From positions 1 to 64,000 of the forward strand of contig CAIVAR010000005.1 of assembly GCA_903904005.1 (NCBI GenBank): 64,000 nt of DNA, read 5' to 3'. The notes beneath the pieces were generated by a model, which was given only the letters and a program-made list of their open reading frames with translations, did no database searches and was not told the DNA's origin. Numbering within the stretch: the stretch's first letter is position 1; each line of letters opens with the position of its first letter. Positions 55,543 through 63,335 of the stretch are shown here, piece by piece. A program made the translations under genes and the position numbers. This DNA comes from an uncultured Anaeromyxobacter sp. (GTDB taxonomy: Bacteria; Myxococcota; Myxococcia; Myxococcales; Anaeromyxobacteraceae).

Positions 55543-56890
55543 GGCGGGGCGTTCCGGCGGTCGTGAACGGGCGGGCCACGTGGGAGTGGGCCCGGCCCGC
55601 GGCGGCGAGCGCGAGCGCCCTCACCTCGGCCACCGTGGTGGCGGGGTCGTCGCCGCGGGTGGCCGCCGCGGAGACGAGCGCGGCGACCCGGGTCTGGAGG
55701 TCGTCCATCCGGGGATCGGGGTGGCGCCACCGCCAGGAGAGCGCCGCCGGGTCGAGCCCCTCGAGCGGAAGCTCCGGGTCGCCGAGGAGAAGCGACCCGG
55801 GCGGCACCAGCAGGCGGAGCGAGAGCTGGACGGGGTCGATCCGCCCGATCCACCCCCGCTCCTCGAAGGTCTCGACGAGCTCGAGGTAGCCCTCGAGGGT
55901 CTCCCAGGGGGTGAAGGGGACGAGGGTGGGGCGGAGCGGGAGCCCCGCCCGGTCGCAGGCGTCGAAGGCGCGGAGGACGTCGGCCCGGACGTGCCCCTTC
56001 TCGAGCTTCCCGAGCACCCGGTCGGAGAGCGACTCGACCGCCGACACGACGAAGATCGCACCGCAGGCGACGAGCTCGGGGAGCAGCGCGGCGTCCCGCA
56101 CCAGGTGCTCCACCTTGGCGGTGAAGTCGAAGGTGACCGCGGGGAAGCGGCGGCGGAACTCCCGCGCGACCCGGAGCGCGTGCCCCGGCCCGTTCAGGAA
56201 GTCGGGGTCGCCGAAGGTGAGGTGGGTGACGCCCCGCGCGACCTGCTGCGCGACGTCGTCGAGGACCGTCTCCACCGGGACCGCGAGGAAGCGCCCGTCG
56301 TAGACGGCGGGGATGGGGCAGTGGCGGCAGCGGTGGAGGCAGCCGCGCGTGGCCTCGGTGTAGCCGGCGGTCCGCTCGCTCCCGTCGACCTCCCGCAGCC
56401 GGGCGTAGCGCGCCGGAGACGGCAGCCCGTCGCGCAGCGGGACCGGGAAGGCGAGCCGCCCCCGCGACGCGGCCGCGCCGCCCCGCTGGACGAACCGGGA
56501 CAGATCCTCGCCCCGCTCGACCGCCTGCGCGAGCGCCACCAGTTCCTCCTCGCACTCGCCCCCGAGCACGGCGCAGGCGCCGGCCTCGAGGAGCAGATTG
56601 GCGTGGAGCGGCGCATAGGTCCCGTGGAAGGCGATCCGGGCCGAGGGGTCGAGGGAGCGGATCCGCGCCGCGGCGTCGAGCCCCAGCCGCAGCGCGGTGT
56701 GCATCGGGACCGAGATGGCGACGAGCCGGGCACGGGCCACGCGCGCCTCGTCGAGCGGCTCGACAGCGAGGTCGAGCGTGGCCGGCCGGAAGCCGGCCCG
56801 CGCCAGGAAGGCGGCGGGCCAGGCGATGCCCTGCGGCTGGTGTCCCAGCTCGTAGGTGGAGACGAGGAGGACCGCTCCCTCGCCCCGCAT
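55475..56890 (-). CDS. CUAEP-tail radical SAM selenoprotein (B12-binding-type N-domain)
   Basis: The protein has 471 residues if the in-frame TGA at 55522-55520 is read as selenocysteine (Sec457), and 456 if not. The N-terminal ~140 residues resemble a cobalamin-binding Rossmann domain (VLLVSTYELGHQPQGIAWPAAFL, ending GGECEEELV), though without the classical DxHxxG. The radical SAM cluster is Cys184-x3-Cys188-x2-Cys191 (RGCLHRCRHCPIP). The tail reads NWFC-Sec-AEPT and then ten further residues to a TGA at 55475. This matches the annotation-level family I recall as CUAEP/CCAEP-tail radical SAM proteins. A perfect hairpin begins right after the TGA. Substrate is unknown. It is three bases downstream of yggX in one operon. 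Confidence 0.88.
55489..55519 (-). promoter_or_regulatory. Candidate bacterial SECIS hairpin
   Basis: On the minus strand, GCGGAGCC (55519-55512) pairs perfectly with GGCTCCGC (55496-55489) around a 15-base G-rich loop (CACGGCGGGGCAGTT). The stem begins at the base after the TGA, in the position of bacterial SECIS elements that recruit SelB. There is no T-tract and the hairpin lies within spoIID-like coding sequence on the other strand, arguing against a terminator. Confidence 0.7.
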
Positions 56891-56893
56891 CGA

Positions 56894-57172
56894 CTACCCC
56901 TTGCGAGGCGGGGGGACGAACTCGGGCGGCAGCTGCGCGCCCTCGCCGAAGAAGAACTGCTCCGCCTGCTGGAACAGGATCTGGTTCGTGCGGGGGTCGC
57001 CCGGCGCGAGCCGGTACTCGTTCAGGATCATCTTGAAGTGCTCGAGCCACATCTTCCAGGCGTCCTGGGAGATCGACTCGTAGATGCGCTGTCCGAGCTC
57101 GTTGGGGAACGGCCGGAACTCCAGGCCCGGGAGCTCCTTCCCGAGCTTCTTGCAGTGGACCGTGCGCGCCAT
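56894..57172 (-). CDS. yggX: Fe(2+)-trafficking / oxidative damage protection protein YggX
   Basis: The protein has 92 residues, the usual YggX length. Signature: [20 protein letters not shown] with Cys7, then [20 protein letters not shown], then [11 protein letters not shown], then [10 protein letters not shown]. YggX protects iron-sulphur enzymes and reduces Fenton damage in enterobacteria, though its exact mechanism is debated. Here it lies 18 bases after the XRE regulator and 3 bases before the radical SAM selenoprotein. Support for an oxygen-sensitive [4Fe-4S] enzyme is therefore a reasonable reading. Confidence 0.95.
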   Translation of the reverse strand: MARTVHCKKLGKELPGLEFRPFPNELGQRIYESISQDAWKMWLEHFKMILNEYRLAPGDPRTNQILFQQAEQFFFGEGAQLPPEFVPPPRKG

Positions 57173-57190
57173 CGGGTGCCCTTCCCGGGA

Positions 57191-57421
57191 TCAGGAGATG
57201 AGCGAGGCCGGGCTGACGCCGAGCGCCTTGGAGAGCGCCTCGAGCGTGTCGAGCGGCGGCGTGCGCTGCCCGCGCTCCAGCATGGAGATGTAGGAGACCG
57301 AGAGTCCGGCCTTCCGGGCCAGCGTCTCCTGCGACAGCTTGCGGCGGAGCCGCTCGGACTTGAGGTTGGCGGCGAACTTGTCGGAGAGGGACAGGGTGCG
57401 GCGGTTCTTGGAGGTGGCCAT
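57191..57421 (-). CDS. XRE (Cro/CI)-family small regulator
   Basis: The protein has 76 residues and is essentially only the helix-turn-helix domain: KFAANLKSERLRRKLSQETL, then ARKAGLSVSYISMLERGQRT, then PPLDTLEALSKALGVSPASL. There is no sensor or dimerisation domain. The short basic N-terminus (ATSKNRRTLSLS) may contact DNA. It is first in the apparent operon XRE-yggX-radical SAM, with gaps of 18 and 3 bases, so it probably autoregulates it from the promoter near 57473-57501. The signal is unknown. Confidence 0.9.
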   Translation of the reverse strand: MATSKNRRTLSLSDKFAANLKSERLRRKLSQETLARKAGLSVSYISMLERGQRTPPLDTLEALSKALGVSPASLIS

Positions 57422-57472
57422 GATCTCGATTGCCTTCGTGCCAGCGGCTGAGGGGAAAGGTGGAGTCGCGGA

Positions 57473-57501
57473 TGTCTAACATCGACTGCACCGAGGGTCG
57501 A
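57473..57501 (-). promoter_or_regulatory. Candidate promoter of the XRE-yggX-radical SAM operon
   Basis: On the minus strand, TCGACC (57501-57496) and TAGACA (57478-57473) are separated by 17 bases (4/6 and 3/6 matches), about 50 bases before the XRE start. The TAGA-type -10 resembles other candidate promoters in this window. Confidence 0.4.
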
Positions 57502-57530
57502 GGAAATCGAGAAGCCCGCTGGGGGCTGGT

Positions 57531-58745
57531 CTAGACTGGGGGTGGACGGAGCAGGATCACATCCACCCACTGACCCCGGCGCATCCGGGCGGCGCCCGCC
57601 GGGAGAACGGCGAGCCCCTCCATGCCCACGACCGAGGTGAGGTGGCCGCTCTGCTGGGTCTTGAGCCCCTCGACCCAAAGTGAATCCCGATCGCGTCGGA
57701 AGCGGCAGCGCAGGTAGAGCGTCAGCCCGGCCGGCTTCTCCTCGGCGCTGGCCAGACGGGCCCGAAGCACCATCCGGCCGGCCCCGGCGAGGCCGGCGAG
57801 CGCGCGCAGCGCCGGGCGGACGAAGAGCTCGAAGGTGACGAGCGAGCTGGCGGGATTGCCGGGCAAACCGAAGACCGCCATCTTCCCCCAGCGGCCGAAG
57901 GCCACCGGCTTCCCCGGGCGCATGGCCACCCGCCAGAAGTCGAGGCGCGTTCCGGAGCCCTCCAGGCCGGCCCGGACGAGGTCCCGGTCTCCCACCGAGA
58001 CCCCGCCGATGCAGACGAGCGCGTCCAGGCCGCGCGCCGCGGCGAGCGACCTGCGCAGCGAGGCCGGGTCGTCGCCCGCCAGCGGGAGTCGGACCGGGAC
58101 CGCGCCAGCCTCGACACAGGCGGCCGCCAGCTGGTGGCCGTTCGACTCGAAGATCTGCCCCGGGCGTGGCGCGCCACCGAGAGGGACGATCTCGTCCCCG
58201 GTGGCCAGGATGCCGACGCGCGGGCGCCGGTGGACCGAGAGCTCCGGAAGCCCCAGCGCCGCCGCCAGACCGATGGCCCCGGCGTCGACCTCGAGTCCGG
58301 CGGGGAGCGCCACCGACCCCGGCGCCACGTCGGCACCCGCCACGCGCACGAACCGTCCCGGCTCGGCCGCGCGGAGGAACCGGGCGAACCTTCCCCTGCG
58401 CTCCACCTCCTCCTGCATCTCCACGGCATCGGCGCCCGGGGGAAGGGGGGCGCCGGTGAAGATCCGGGCGCAGGAGCCGGGGGCGAGCGGGCGGGCCTGC
58501 CCGTCACCGGCGAAGACCTCGAAGGCGACCGGGAGCCGGGCCCCTGCGCGCGGCGCCTCGGCGGCCCGGAGCGCGTACCCGTCCATCTGGGAGTTGTCGA
58601 AGGGAGGGAGCGAACGATCGGCGCGGACCCCCACGGCGAGCGCGCGCCCCAGGGCCGCTCCGAGAGGCACCCGTTCGGTCGGGAGGGGCGCGGCGTCGGA
58701 GAGGGCGTCCAGGATCCGCGCGAGGGCTTCCGATGGCGTGAGCAC
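57531..58745 (-). CDS. moeA: Molybdopterin molybdenumtransferase MoeA
   Basis: The protein has 404 residues. It inserts molybdate into adenylylated molybdopterin to finish molybdenum cofactor. Family motifs are PPFDNSQMDGYAL, ARIFTGAPLPPGADAVEMQEEV, GILATGDEIVPLG, QIFESNGHQLAAA, CIGGVSVGDRDLVR, VAMRPGKPVAFGRWG and VFGLPGNPASSLVTFELFV. The C-terminal domain ends SVVGMEGLAVLPAG. It would serve enzymes such as the bis-MGD oxidoreductase at 32.6-34.9 kb. It stands on the minus strand, divergent from rnr (45 bases apart). Its 3' end is ~110 bases before the XRE operon, so it is probably a separate transcript, though read-through is possible. Confidence 0.94.
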   Translation of the reverse strand: MLTPSEALARILDALSDAAPLPTERVPLGAALGRALAVGVRADRSLPPFDNSQMDGYALRAAEAPRAGARLPVAFEVFAGDGQARPLAPGSCARIFTGAPLPPGADAVEMQEEVERRGRFARFLRAAEPGRFVRVAGADVAPGSVALPAGLEVDAGAIGLAAALGLPELSVHRRPRVGILATGDEIVPLGGAPRPGQIFESNGHQLAAACVEAGAVPVRLPLAGDDPASLRRSLAAARGLDALVCIGGVSVGDRDLVRAGLEGSGTRLDFWRVAMRPGKPVAFGRWGKMAVFGLPGNPASSLVTFELFVRPALRALAGLAGAGRMVLRARLASAEEKPAGLTLYLRCRFRRDRDSLWVEGLKTQQSGHLTSVVGMEGLAVLPAGAARMRRGQWVDVILLRPPPV

Positions 58746-58790
58746 CCTCCGGTTCTAGCGGGCCGGGCGCGTCCGTGACAACATCCGCGC

Positions 58791-61088
58791 ATGCCCCAAC
58801 GTCCCATCCCCGACGTGCGCCCGGAGGCGCTCCTCGCCGAGTTGCGCCGCGCCGAGGGGAAGGCCGTCTCGCTGCCCGAACTCCTCCAGCGGATGCGTGT
58901 CCATCCCGGGGCCCGGCGGGCGGCCGGGAAGCTCATGAAGAAGCTGGTCGGCGACGGGGCGGTGCAGGAGGTCGGCGGCCGGTTCGCCATCCCTGCGCCC
59001 AGGACCCCGGACGCGGGGCGGGGCTCGAAGGGCGCCCAGGCCGGCAAGGGGCTCGTGGGGTTCTTCACGAAGCACAGGGACGGCTTCGGCTTCATCGCCC
59101 GCATGGACCGGCAGGGGCCGGACCTCTTCGTCGCCCCGGGCGACGGGGGCAAGGCGGTGGACGGCGACGTGGTGCGGTTCGAGATCTTCGCCGGCCGGCG
59201 CGGCGAGCAGGGGCGCATCGTCGAGGTGGTGGAGCGGGGGCGGAGGATGCTGCTCGGCGCCTACGCGGCGCGCGGTGCGGAGAGCTTCGTCGTGCCCCTC
59301 GACGAGCAGTTGCCCCCCGTGGTCCCCGTGGCCGAGACCCGTCTGGTACGCAACGGCGAGGTCGCCAAGGTCTGGCTGGAGGCGGGCCAGGGACCGCTCG
59401 CGGGGCGGGTGGTCGACCGGATCCCCAATCCCCAGGCACCGTCGGTGGAGGTGCTCCGGACCGCCTACGCCCACGGCTTCGCCGACGTCTTCCCCGCCGA
59501 CGTCGAGGCGGAGGCAGAGTCCACGCCCGACCGGGTTCGCCGGGAGGACTGGACGGGGCGCCGCGACCTCACCGGCATCCCGCTCGTCACCATCGACGGG
59601 GAGGACGCCCGCGACTTCGACGACGCCGTGCACGTCGAGAAGCTCCCCGGGCGCGGCTACCGGCTCGTGGTGGCCATCGCCGACGTGTCCCACTACGTTC
59701 GCCCCGGCCGCCCCCTCGACGGTGAGGCCCTGCGCAGGGGCACGAGCGCCTACTTCCCGGGCACCGTGCTGCCCATGCTCCCGGAGCGGCTCTCCAACGG
59801 CGTCTGCTCGCTCAACCCGGAGGTGGAGCGGCTCTGCATGGTGGCCGACATGCGCTTCGACGCGTCCGGGACGCCCGGTGCAGTCGAGGTGTACCCGGGC
59901 GTGATGCGCTCGGCGGCCCGCTGCACCTACACCGAGGTGGCGCGCATGCTCGACGGCGAGCGCGTCCCGCACCGGGAGTTCCTGCGCGATGGATTCGTCC
60001 GCATGGGCGAGTTGCAGGAGATCCTGGGCGGCGTCCGCCGGCGGCGCGGCTCGATCGACTTCGACCTGGCCGAGTCCAAGGTCGTCCTCGGCGAGGACGG
60101 CAAGGTGCTCGCCATCGAGCAGCGCCCGCGCAACCGCGCCCACCGGATCGTCGAGGAGTTCATGCTGGCCGCCAACGAGGCGGTGGCCCGCTGGTTCGGG
60201 GACCGGGATCTCCCCACCATCTACCGGGTCCACGGCCTGCCCGACGAGGACAAGCTCCAGACCTTCCTCGACCTGGCCCGTGCCCAGGGCTTCGAGGTGC
60301 CCGAGGGAGGCTCCGGCCCGCTGGCGCTCGCCAACCTGCTCGACCGGCTGGCCGGCCACGCCCAGCAAAGGGCGCTGAACCAGCTGTTGCTCCGCGCCAT
60401 GATGCAGGCCGTCTACAGCCCCGAGAACATCGGTCACTTCGGCCTCGCCGCCGAGCACTACCTCCACTTCACCTCGCCCATCCGCCGCTACCCCGACCTG
60501 ATCGTCCACCGGCTCCTGCGCGACGCGCTCGGGGACTCTCCGGTGCGCCCCCCGCGGGCCGGGGAGCTGGAGCGGATCGCCATGGTCGCCTCCGACCGGG
60601 AGCGGGCGGCCATGAAGGCGGAACGGGACGTGAACGCCTACTACGCGGCCCTCTACATGGCCGACCGTGTAGGGGAGCGCAGCCCGGGCACCGTCTCCGC
60701 CGTGGTGGAGTTCGGCCTGTTCGTCACCATGCACCGCTGGCACGTCGAGGGGCTCGTCAAGACCGAGGACCTCGGCGAGGGCTTCGTCCTCGACAAGGAC
60801 GGCCACGCACTCGTGGAGAAGCGCAGCGGAAGGGCCTACCGGGTGGGGGACGACATCGAGGTCGAGGTGGCGGCCTCCGACCCGGCCCGGCGGCGGATCG
60901 ACCTCGCGCTCGTCGAGGGTGGCACGACGCGGGCCCCCGGGGTCGCGCCGGTGCGCAAGGGCAGGGGCAAGGAAACGCGCGGCGACAAGGCGCGGAAGGG
61001 CCCTCGTGGCGGTGGGAAGCGCGACGGCGGCAAGCCGGCGCGGGGACGGAACGGCGGGGCGGGCGGCGGCAAGAAGCGCCGCCGGTAG
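58791..61088 (+). CDS. rnr: Ribonuclease R
   Basis: The protein has 765 residues and is a processive 3'-5' exoribonuclease of the RNB family. Order: N-terminal winged helix (LLAELRRAEGKAVSLPELLQ), cold-shock OB domains (GFFTKHRDGFGFIARMD), and the RNB catalytic domain with the metal-binding aspartates in IDGEDARDFDDAVHVE (Asp269, Asp275, Asp277, Asp278). HYLHFTSPIRRYPDLIVHRL comes next. The S1 domain is GTVSAVVEFGLFVTMH. A Lys/Arg/Gly-rich tail (~45 residues) probably binds structured RNA. It degrades structured RNA and takes part in RNA quality control. It has a divergent neighbour upstream and a convergent hypothetical gene ending 3 bases beyond its stop. Confidence 0.96.
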   Translation: MPQRPIPDVRPEALLAELRRAEGKAVSLPELLQRMRVHPGARRAAGKLMKKLVGDGAVQEVGGRFAIPAPRTPDAGRGSKGAQAGKGLVGFFTKHRDGFGFIARMDRQGPDLFVAPGDGGKAVDGDVVRFEIFAGRRGEQGRIVEVVERGRRMLLGAYAARGAESFVVPLDEQLPPVVPVAETRLVRNGEVAKVWLEAGQGPLAGRVVDRIPNPQAPSVEVLRTAYAHGFADVFPADVEAEAESTPDRVRREDWTGRRDLTGIPLVTIDGEDARDFDDAVHVEKLPGRGYRLVVAIADVSHYVRPGRPLDGEALRRGTSAYFPGTVLPMLPERLSNGVCSLNPEVERLCMVADMRFDASGTPGAVEVYPGVMRSAARCTYTEVARMLDGERVPHREFLRDGFVRMGELQEILGGVRRRRGSIDFDLAESKVVLGEDGKVLAIEQRPRNRAHRIVEEFMLAANEAVARWFGDRDLPTIYRVHGLPDEDKLQTFLDLARAQGFEVPEGGSGPLALANLLDRLAGHAQQRALNQLLLRAMMQAVYSPENIGHFGLAAEHYLHFTSPIRRYPDLIVHRLLRDALGDSPVRPPRAGELERIAMVASDRERAAMKAERDVNAYYAALYMADRVGERSPGTVSAVVEFGLFVTMHRWHVEGLVKTEDLGEGFVLDKDGHALVEKRSGRAYRVGDDIEVEVAASDPARRRIDLALVEGGTTRAPGVAPVRKGRGKETRGDKARKGPRGGGKRDGGKPARGRNGGAGGGKKRRR

Positions 61089-61091
61089 CCG

Positions 61092-61421
61092 CTAGGCCTG
61101 CGGTCCGGCGGCGGCGGAATCGCTCCGCAGCGCGGCCAGGAAGCGGCGGGCGCGCGCGATCCCCTCGGAGAGCGGAGGGTGTACCTCGAGCGGCCGCGCC
61201 TCGGCCACCGGGATGGCCTGGACGGTGGACGGGTCCTCGGTGTCCCAGGAGAGCTCGAGCCCGGCCCGGTCGAGGGCCGCGAAGAACGGCCCCCAGCCGG
61301 TGCGTCCGGCGGTCTCGGTGTGCGCCACGAGGACGGGAGCGCCGTCCCGGATGGCGGGGGAGAGGTGGTTCGCCCCGGCGAGGTTCAGCACCTCGGCCCG
61401 GTCGTGGGTGGCGAGCTTCAC
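61092..61421 (-). CDS. Small hypothetical protein downstream of CBS gene
   Basis: The protein has 109 residues with a mixed alpha/beta pattern: KLATHDRAEVLNLAGANHLS, then GAPVLVAHTETAGRTGWGPF, then FAALDRAGLELSWDTEDPST, then ARARRFLAALRSD. I recognise no family and see no signal peptide or membrane helix. It lies 7 bases after the CBS-domain gene and is last in the liv-associated minus-strand operon, with its stop 3 bases from the rnr stop. The coding potential is supported by its tight operon fit rather than by homology. Confidence 0.6.
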   Translation of the reverse strand: MKLATHDRAEVLNLAGANHLSPAIRDGAPVLVAHTETAGRTGWGPFFAALDRAGLELSWDTEDPSTVQAIPVAEARPLEVHPPLSEGIARARRFLAALRSDSAAAGPQA

Positions 61422-61428
61422 CGCCAGG

Positions 61429-61872
61429 CTACTTCCCGAAGGCGTTGGCGAAGCCGATGAGGGCCTCGAGGCAGTTCGACGTGGTGAGGATCCCCACCAG
61501 ATCGTCCTTCTCGTCGACCACCAGCACCCCGTTCAGCTTCCGGTCTTCCATCAGCTTCGCCACGTCGGCGATCTGGTCGTCCGGGCGGACCTTGTGCGGC
61601 TTGGGGTTCATCGCCGCGGTGATCGGCGTCCGCGCCAGGAGGTAATGCACCTCCCAGGTGTCGAGGCTGGTCGCCTTGCTGGGCGTGAAGTCCTTGAGCA
61701 TCTTCTCGGTGACCACGCCGACGAGCTTGCCGCCGTGCATCACCGGCAGGCGCCGGATGTTCTTCTCCTTGAGCCGGTGGATCGCCTCCACGATGCTCGC
61801 GGAATCATCGATGGTCAGCGGGCTCGGCGTCATCCAGCGCCGTACCTTCGTCATGCTCGGGTCGTTGGTCAT
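61429..61872 (-). CDS. Tandem CBS-domain protein
   Basis: The protein has 147 residues consisting of one CBS pair (Bateman module): domain one VRRWMTPSPLTIDDSASIVE, then RRLPVMHGGKLVGVVTEKML; domain two ITAAMNPKPHKVRPDDQIAD, then LNGVLVVDEKDDLVGILTTS. CBS pairs bind adenine nucleotides such as AMP, ATP or SAM and regulate partner proteins. It starts 7 bases after livF, so it may sense energy state for the branched-chain amino-acid transporter, but this is inferred from position only. No catalytic domain is attached. Confidence 0.9.
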   Translation of the reverse strand: MTNDPSMTKVRRWMTPSPLTIDDSASIVEAIHRLKEKNIRRLPVMHGGKLVGVVTEKMLKDFTPSKATSLDTWEVHYLLARTPITAAMNPKPHKVRPDDQIADVAKLMEDRKLNGVLVVDEKDDLVGILTTSNCLEALIGFANAFGK

Positions 61873-61879
61873 GGTTCGA

Positions 61880-62584
61880 TCAGGCTCCCAGGAACGCCTT
61901 CTTGACGTGCTCGTTGCCGAGCAGTTCCTCTCCTGTACCGGAGAGTACCACCCTTCCGGTCTCGATCACGTAGGCGCGATGGGAGATGCGCAGGGACTGG
62001 AACACGTTCTGCTCGACGAGCAGGATGGTGGTCCCCTGCTTGTTGATCTCCTTGATGATCTCGAAGATGTTCTTCACGAAGAGCGGGGAGAGCCCCAGCG
62101 AGGGCTCGTCGAGGAGCATCAGCCGCGGGTTGGTCATGAGGCCGCGCCCGATGGCCAGCATCTGCTGCTCGCCCCCCGAAAGGGTTCCGCCCAGCTGCTT
62201 CTGCCGCTCTGCCAGGCGCGGGAAGAGGGTGAAGGCCCGCTCGATGTTCCGCTGCCGGTCCGGCCGGGTGGACTTGATGAACGAGCCCATGCGGAGGTTC
62301 TCGAGGACGGTCATCTCCGGGAAGATGCGGCGGCCCTCGGGAACCTGGACCACGCCGAGCTCGACCACCTGGTGCGATTCGAGCTTGCCGAGGTCCTTTC
62401 CCTCGAAGTGGATGGTTCCGCGGGAGGCGCGCACCAGCCGGGAGATGTTCTTCAGGGTGGTGGACTTCCCCGCCCCGTTGGCCCCCAGGACCGTGACGAT
62501 CTCCCCCTGCTTCACCTCGAGGGAGAGGTCCCAGAGCACCTGGAGGTCGCCATAGCTGAAGTCGAGGTTCTCGATTCGGAGCAC
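61880..62584 (-). CDS. livF: Branched-chain amino acid ABC transporter ATPase LivF
   Basis: The protein has 234 residues from GTG 62584, which gives the standard LivF length and beginning (LRIENLDFSYGDLQVLWDLS). It is a nucleotide-binding subunit: Walker A GANGAGKSTT, signature LSGGEQQMLAIGRGL, Walker B RLMLLDEPSLGLSP. VPEGRRIFPEMTVLENL is characteristic of LivF. It energises import of leucine, isoleucine or valine, or related compounds such as amides. It sits 13 bases after livG. Presence of leucine catabolism genes elsewhere in the window fits use of these amino acids as carbon sources. Confidence 0.94.
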   Translation of the reverse strand: MLRIENLDFSYGDLQVLWDLSLEVKQGEIVTVLGANGAGKSTTLKNISRLVRASRGTIHFEGKDLGKLESHQVVELGVVQVPEGRRIFPEMTVLENLRMGSFIKSTRPDRQRNIERAFTLFPRLAERQKQLGGTLSGGEQQMLAIGRGLMTNPRLMLLDEPSLGLSPLFVKNIFEIIKEINKQGTTILLVEQNVFQSLRISHRAYVIETGRVVLSGTGEELLGNEHVKKAFLGA

Positions 62585-62597
62585 GGAGGTTCCTCGT

Positions 62598-63335
62598 TCA
62601 GACGTGGGCTTCGCCCAGGTAGGCGGTGACCACCTCGGGATTGGAGACGACCTCCTGAGGGGCACCCTCGGCGAGCTTCTCACCGGAGTTGAGCACCACG
62701 ATGCGGTCGGAGATGCGCATGATGGCCTTCATGTCGTGCTCGATGACCATCTGGGTCAGGCCGCGCTTCTTGATGTCGAGAATGAGCTGGATGATGTCCT
62801 CGCTCTCGGCGGGGTTGAGCCCTCCCATGACCTCGTCGAGGAGCAGCAGGTCGGGCTTGGTGGCCAGCACGCGGGCCACCTCCAGCTTCTTCCGCTCGCC
62901 GATGGGCAGGCCGCCGGCCAGGAAGTCGGCCTTGTGGGCCATCTTCACCACGTGGAGCTGCTCCCGGGCGATCTCCCGGGCCTCCTTCACCGAGCCGGTG
63001 CGGACCAGCGCCCCGACCACGACGTTGTCGAGCACGGTGAGCTTGGCGAGCGGCCGGACCTTCTGCCAGGTGCGGACCATGCCGAGCTTGCAGACCTGAT
63101 CGGGCGTCATGCCGTTCAGCCGCCCGCCCTTGAAGAGGATCTCCCCCTTGGTGGGCGGGTAGTAGCCGGTGATGCAGTTGAAGAGGGTGGTCTTGCCGGC
63201 GCCGTTCGGGCCGATGAGGCCGAGGATCATCCCCTCGTCCATCGTGAAGGAGACATCCGAGTTGGCCGCCAGGCCGCCGAAGTGCTTGCTGACGCTCTTG
63301 ATCTCGAGGATCGGCTCTGTCGGGACGGTGGTCAT
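62598..63335 (-). CDS. livG: Branched-chain amino acid ABC transporter ATPase LivG
   Basis: The protein has 245 residues. Walker A IGPNGAGKTTLFNCITGYY is followed by GMVRTWQKVRPLAKLTVLDNV. The ABC signature region is degenerate at LPIGERKKLEVARVLATKPD (IGERKK in place of LSGGQQ-like, as is common in LivG). Walker B is LLLLDEVMGGLNPAE, where the catalytic Glu is present and the C-terminal VVTAYLGEA is typical. It is the second ATPase paired with LivF. Its ATG overlaps the livM stop (ATGA). Confidence 0.94.
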   Translation of the reverse strand: MTTVPTEPILEIKSVSKHFGGLAANSDVSFTMDEGMILGLIGPNGAGKTTLFNCITGYYPPTKGEILFKGGRLNGMTPDQVCKLGMVRTWQKVRPLAKLTVLDNVVVGALVRTGSVKEAREIAREQLHVVKMAHKADFLAGGLPIGERKKLEVARVLATKPDLLLLDEVMGGLNPAESEDIIQLILDIKKRGLTQMVIEHDMKAIMRISDRIVVLNSGEKLAEGAPQEVVSNPEVVTAYLGEAHV

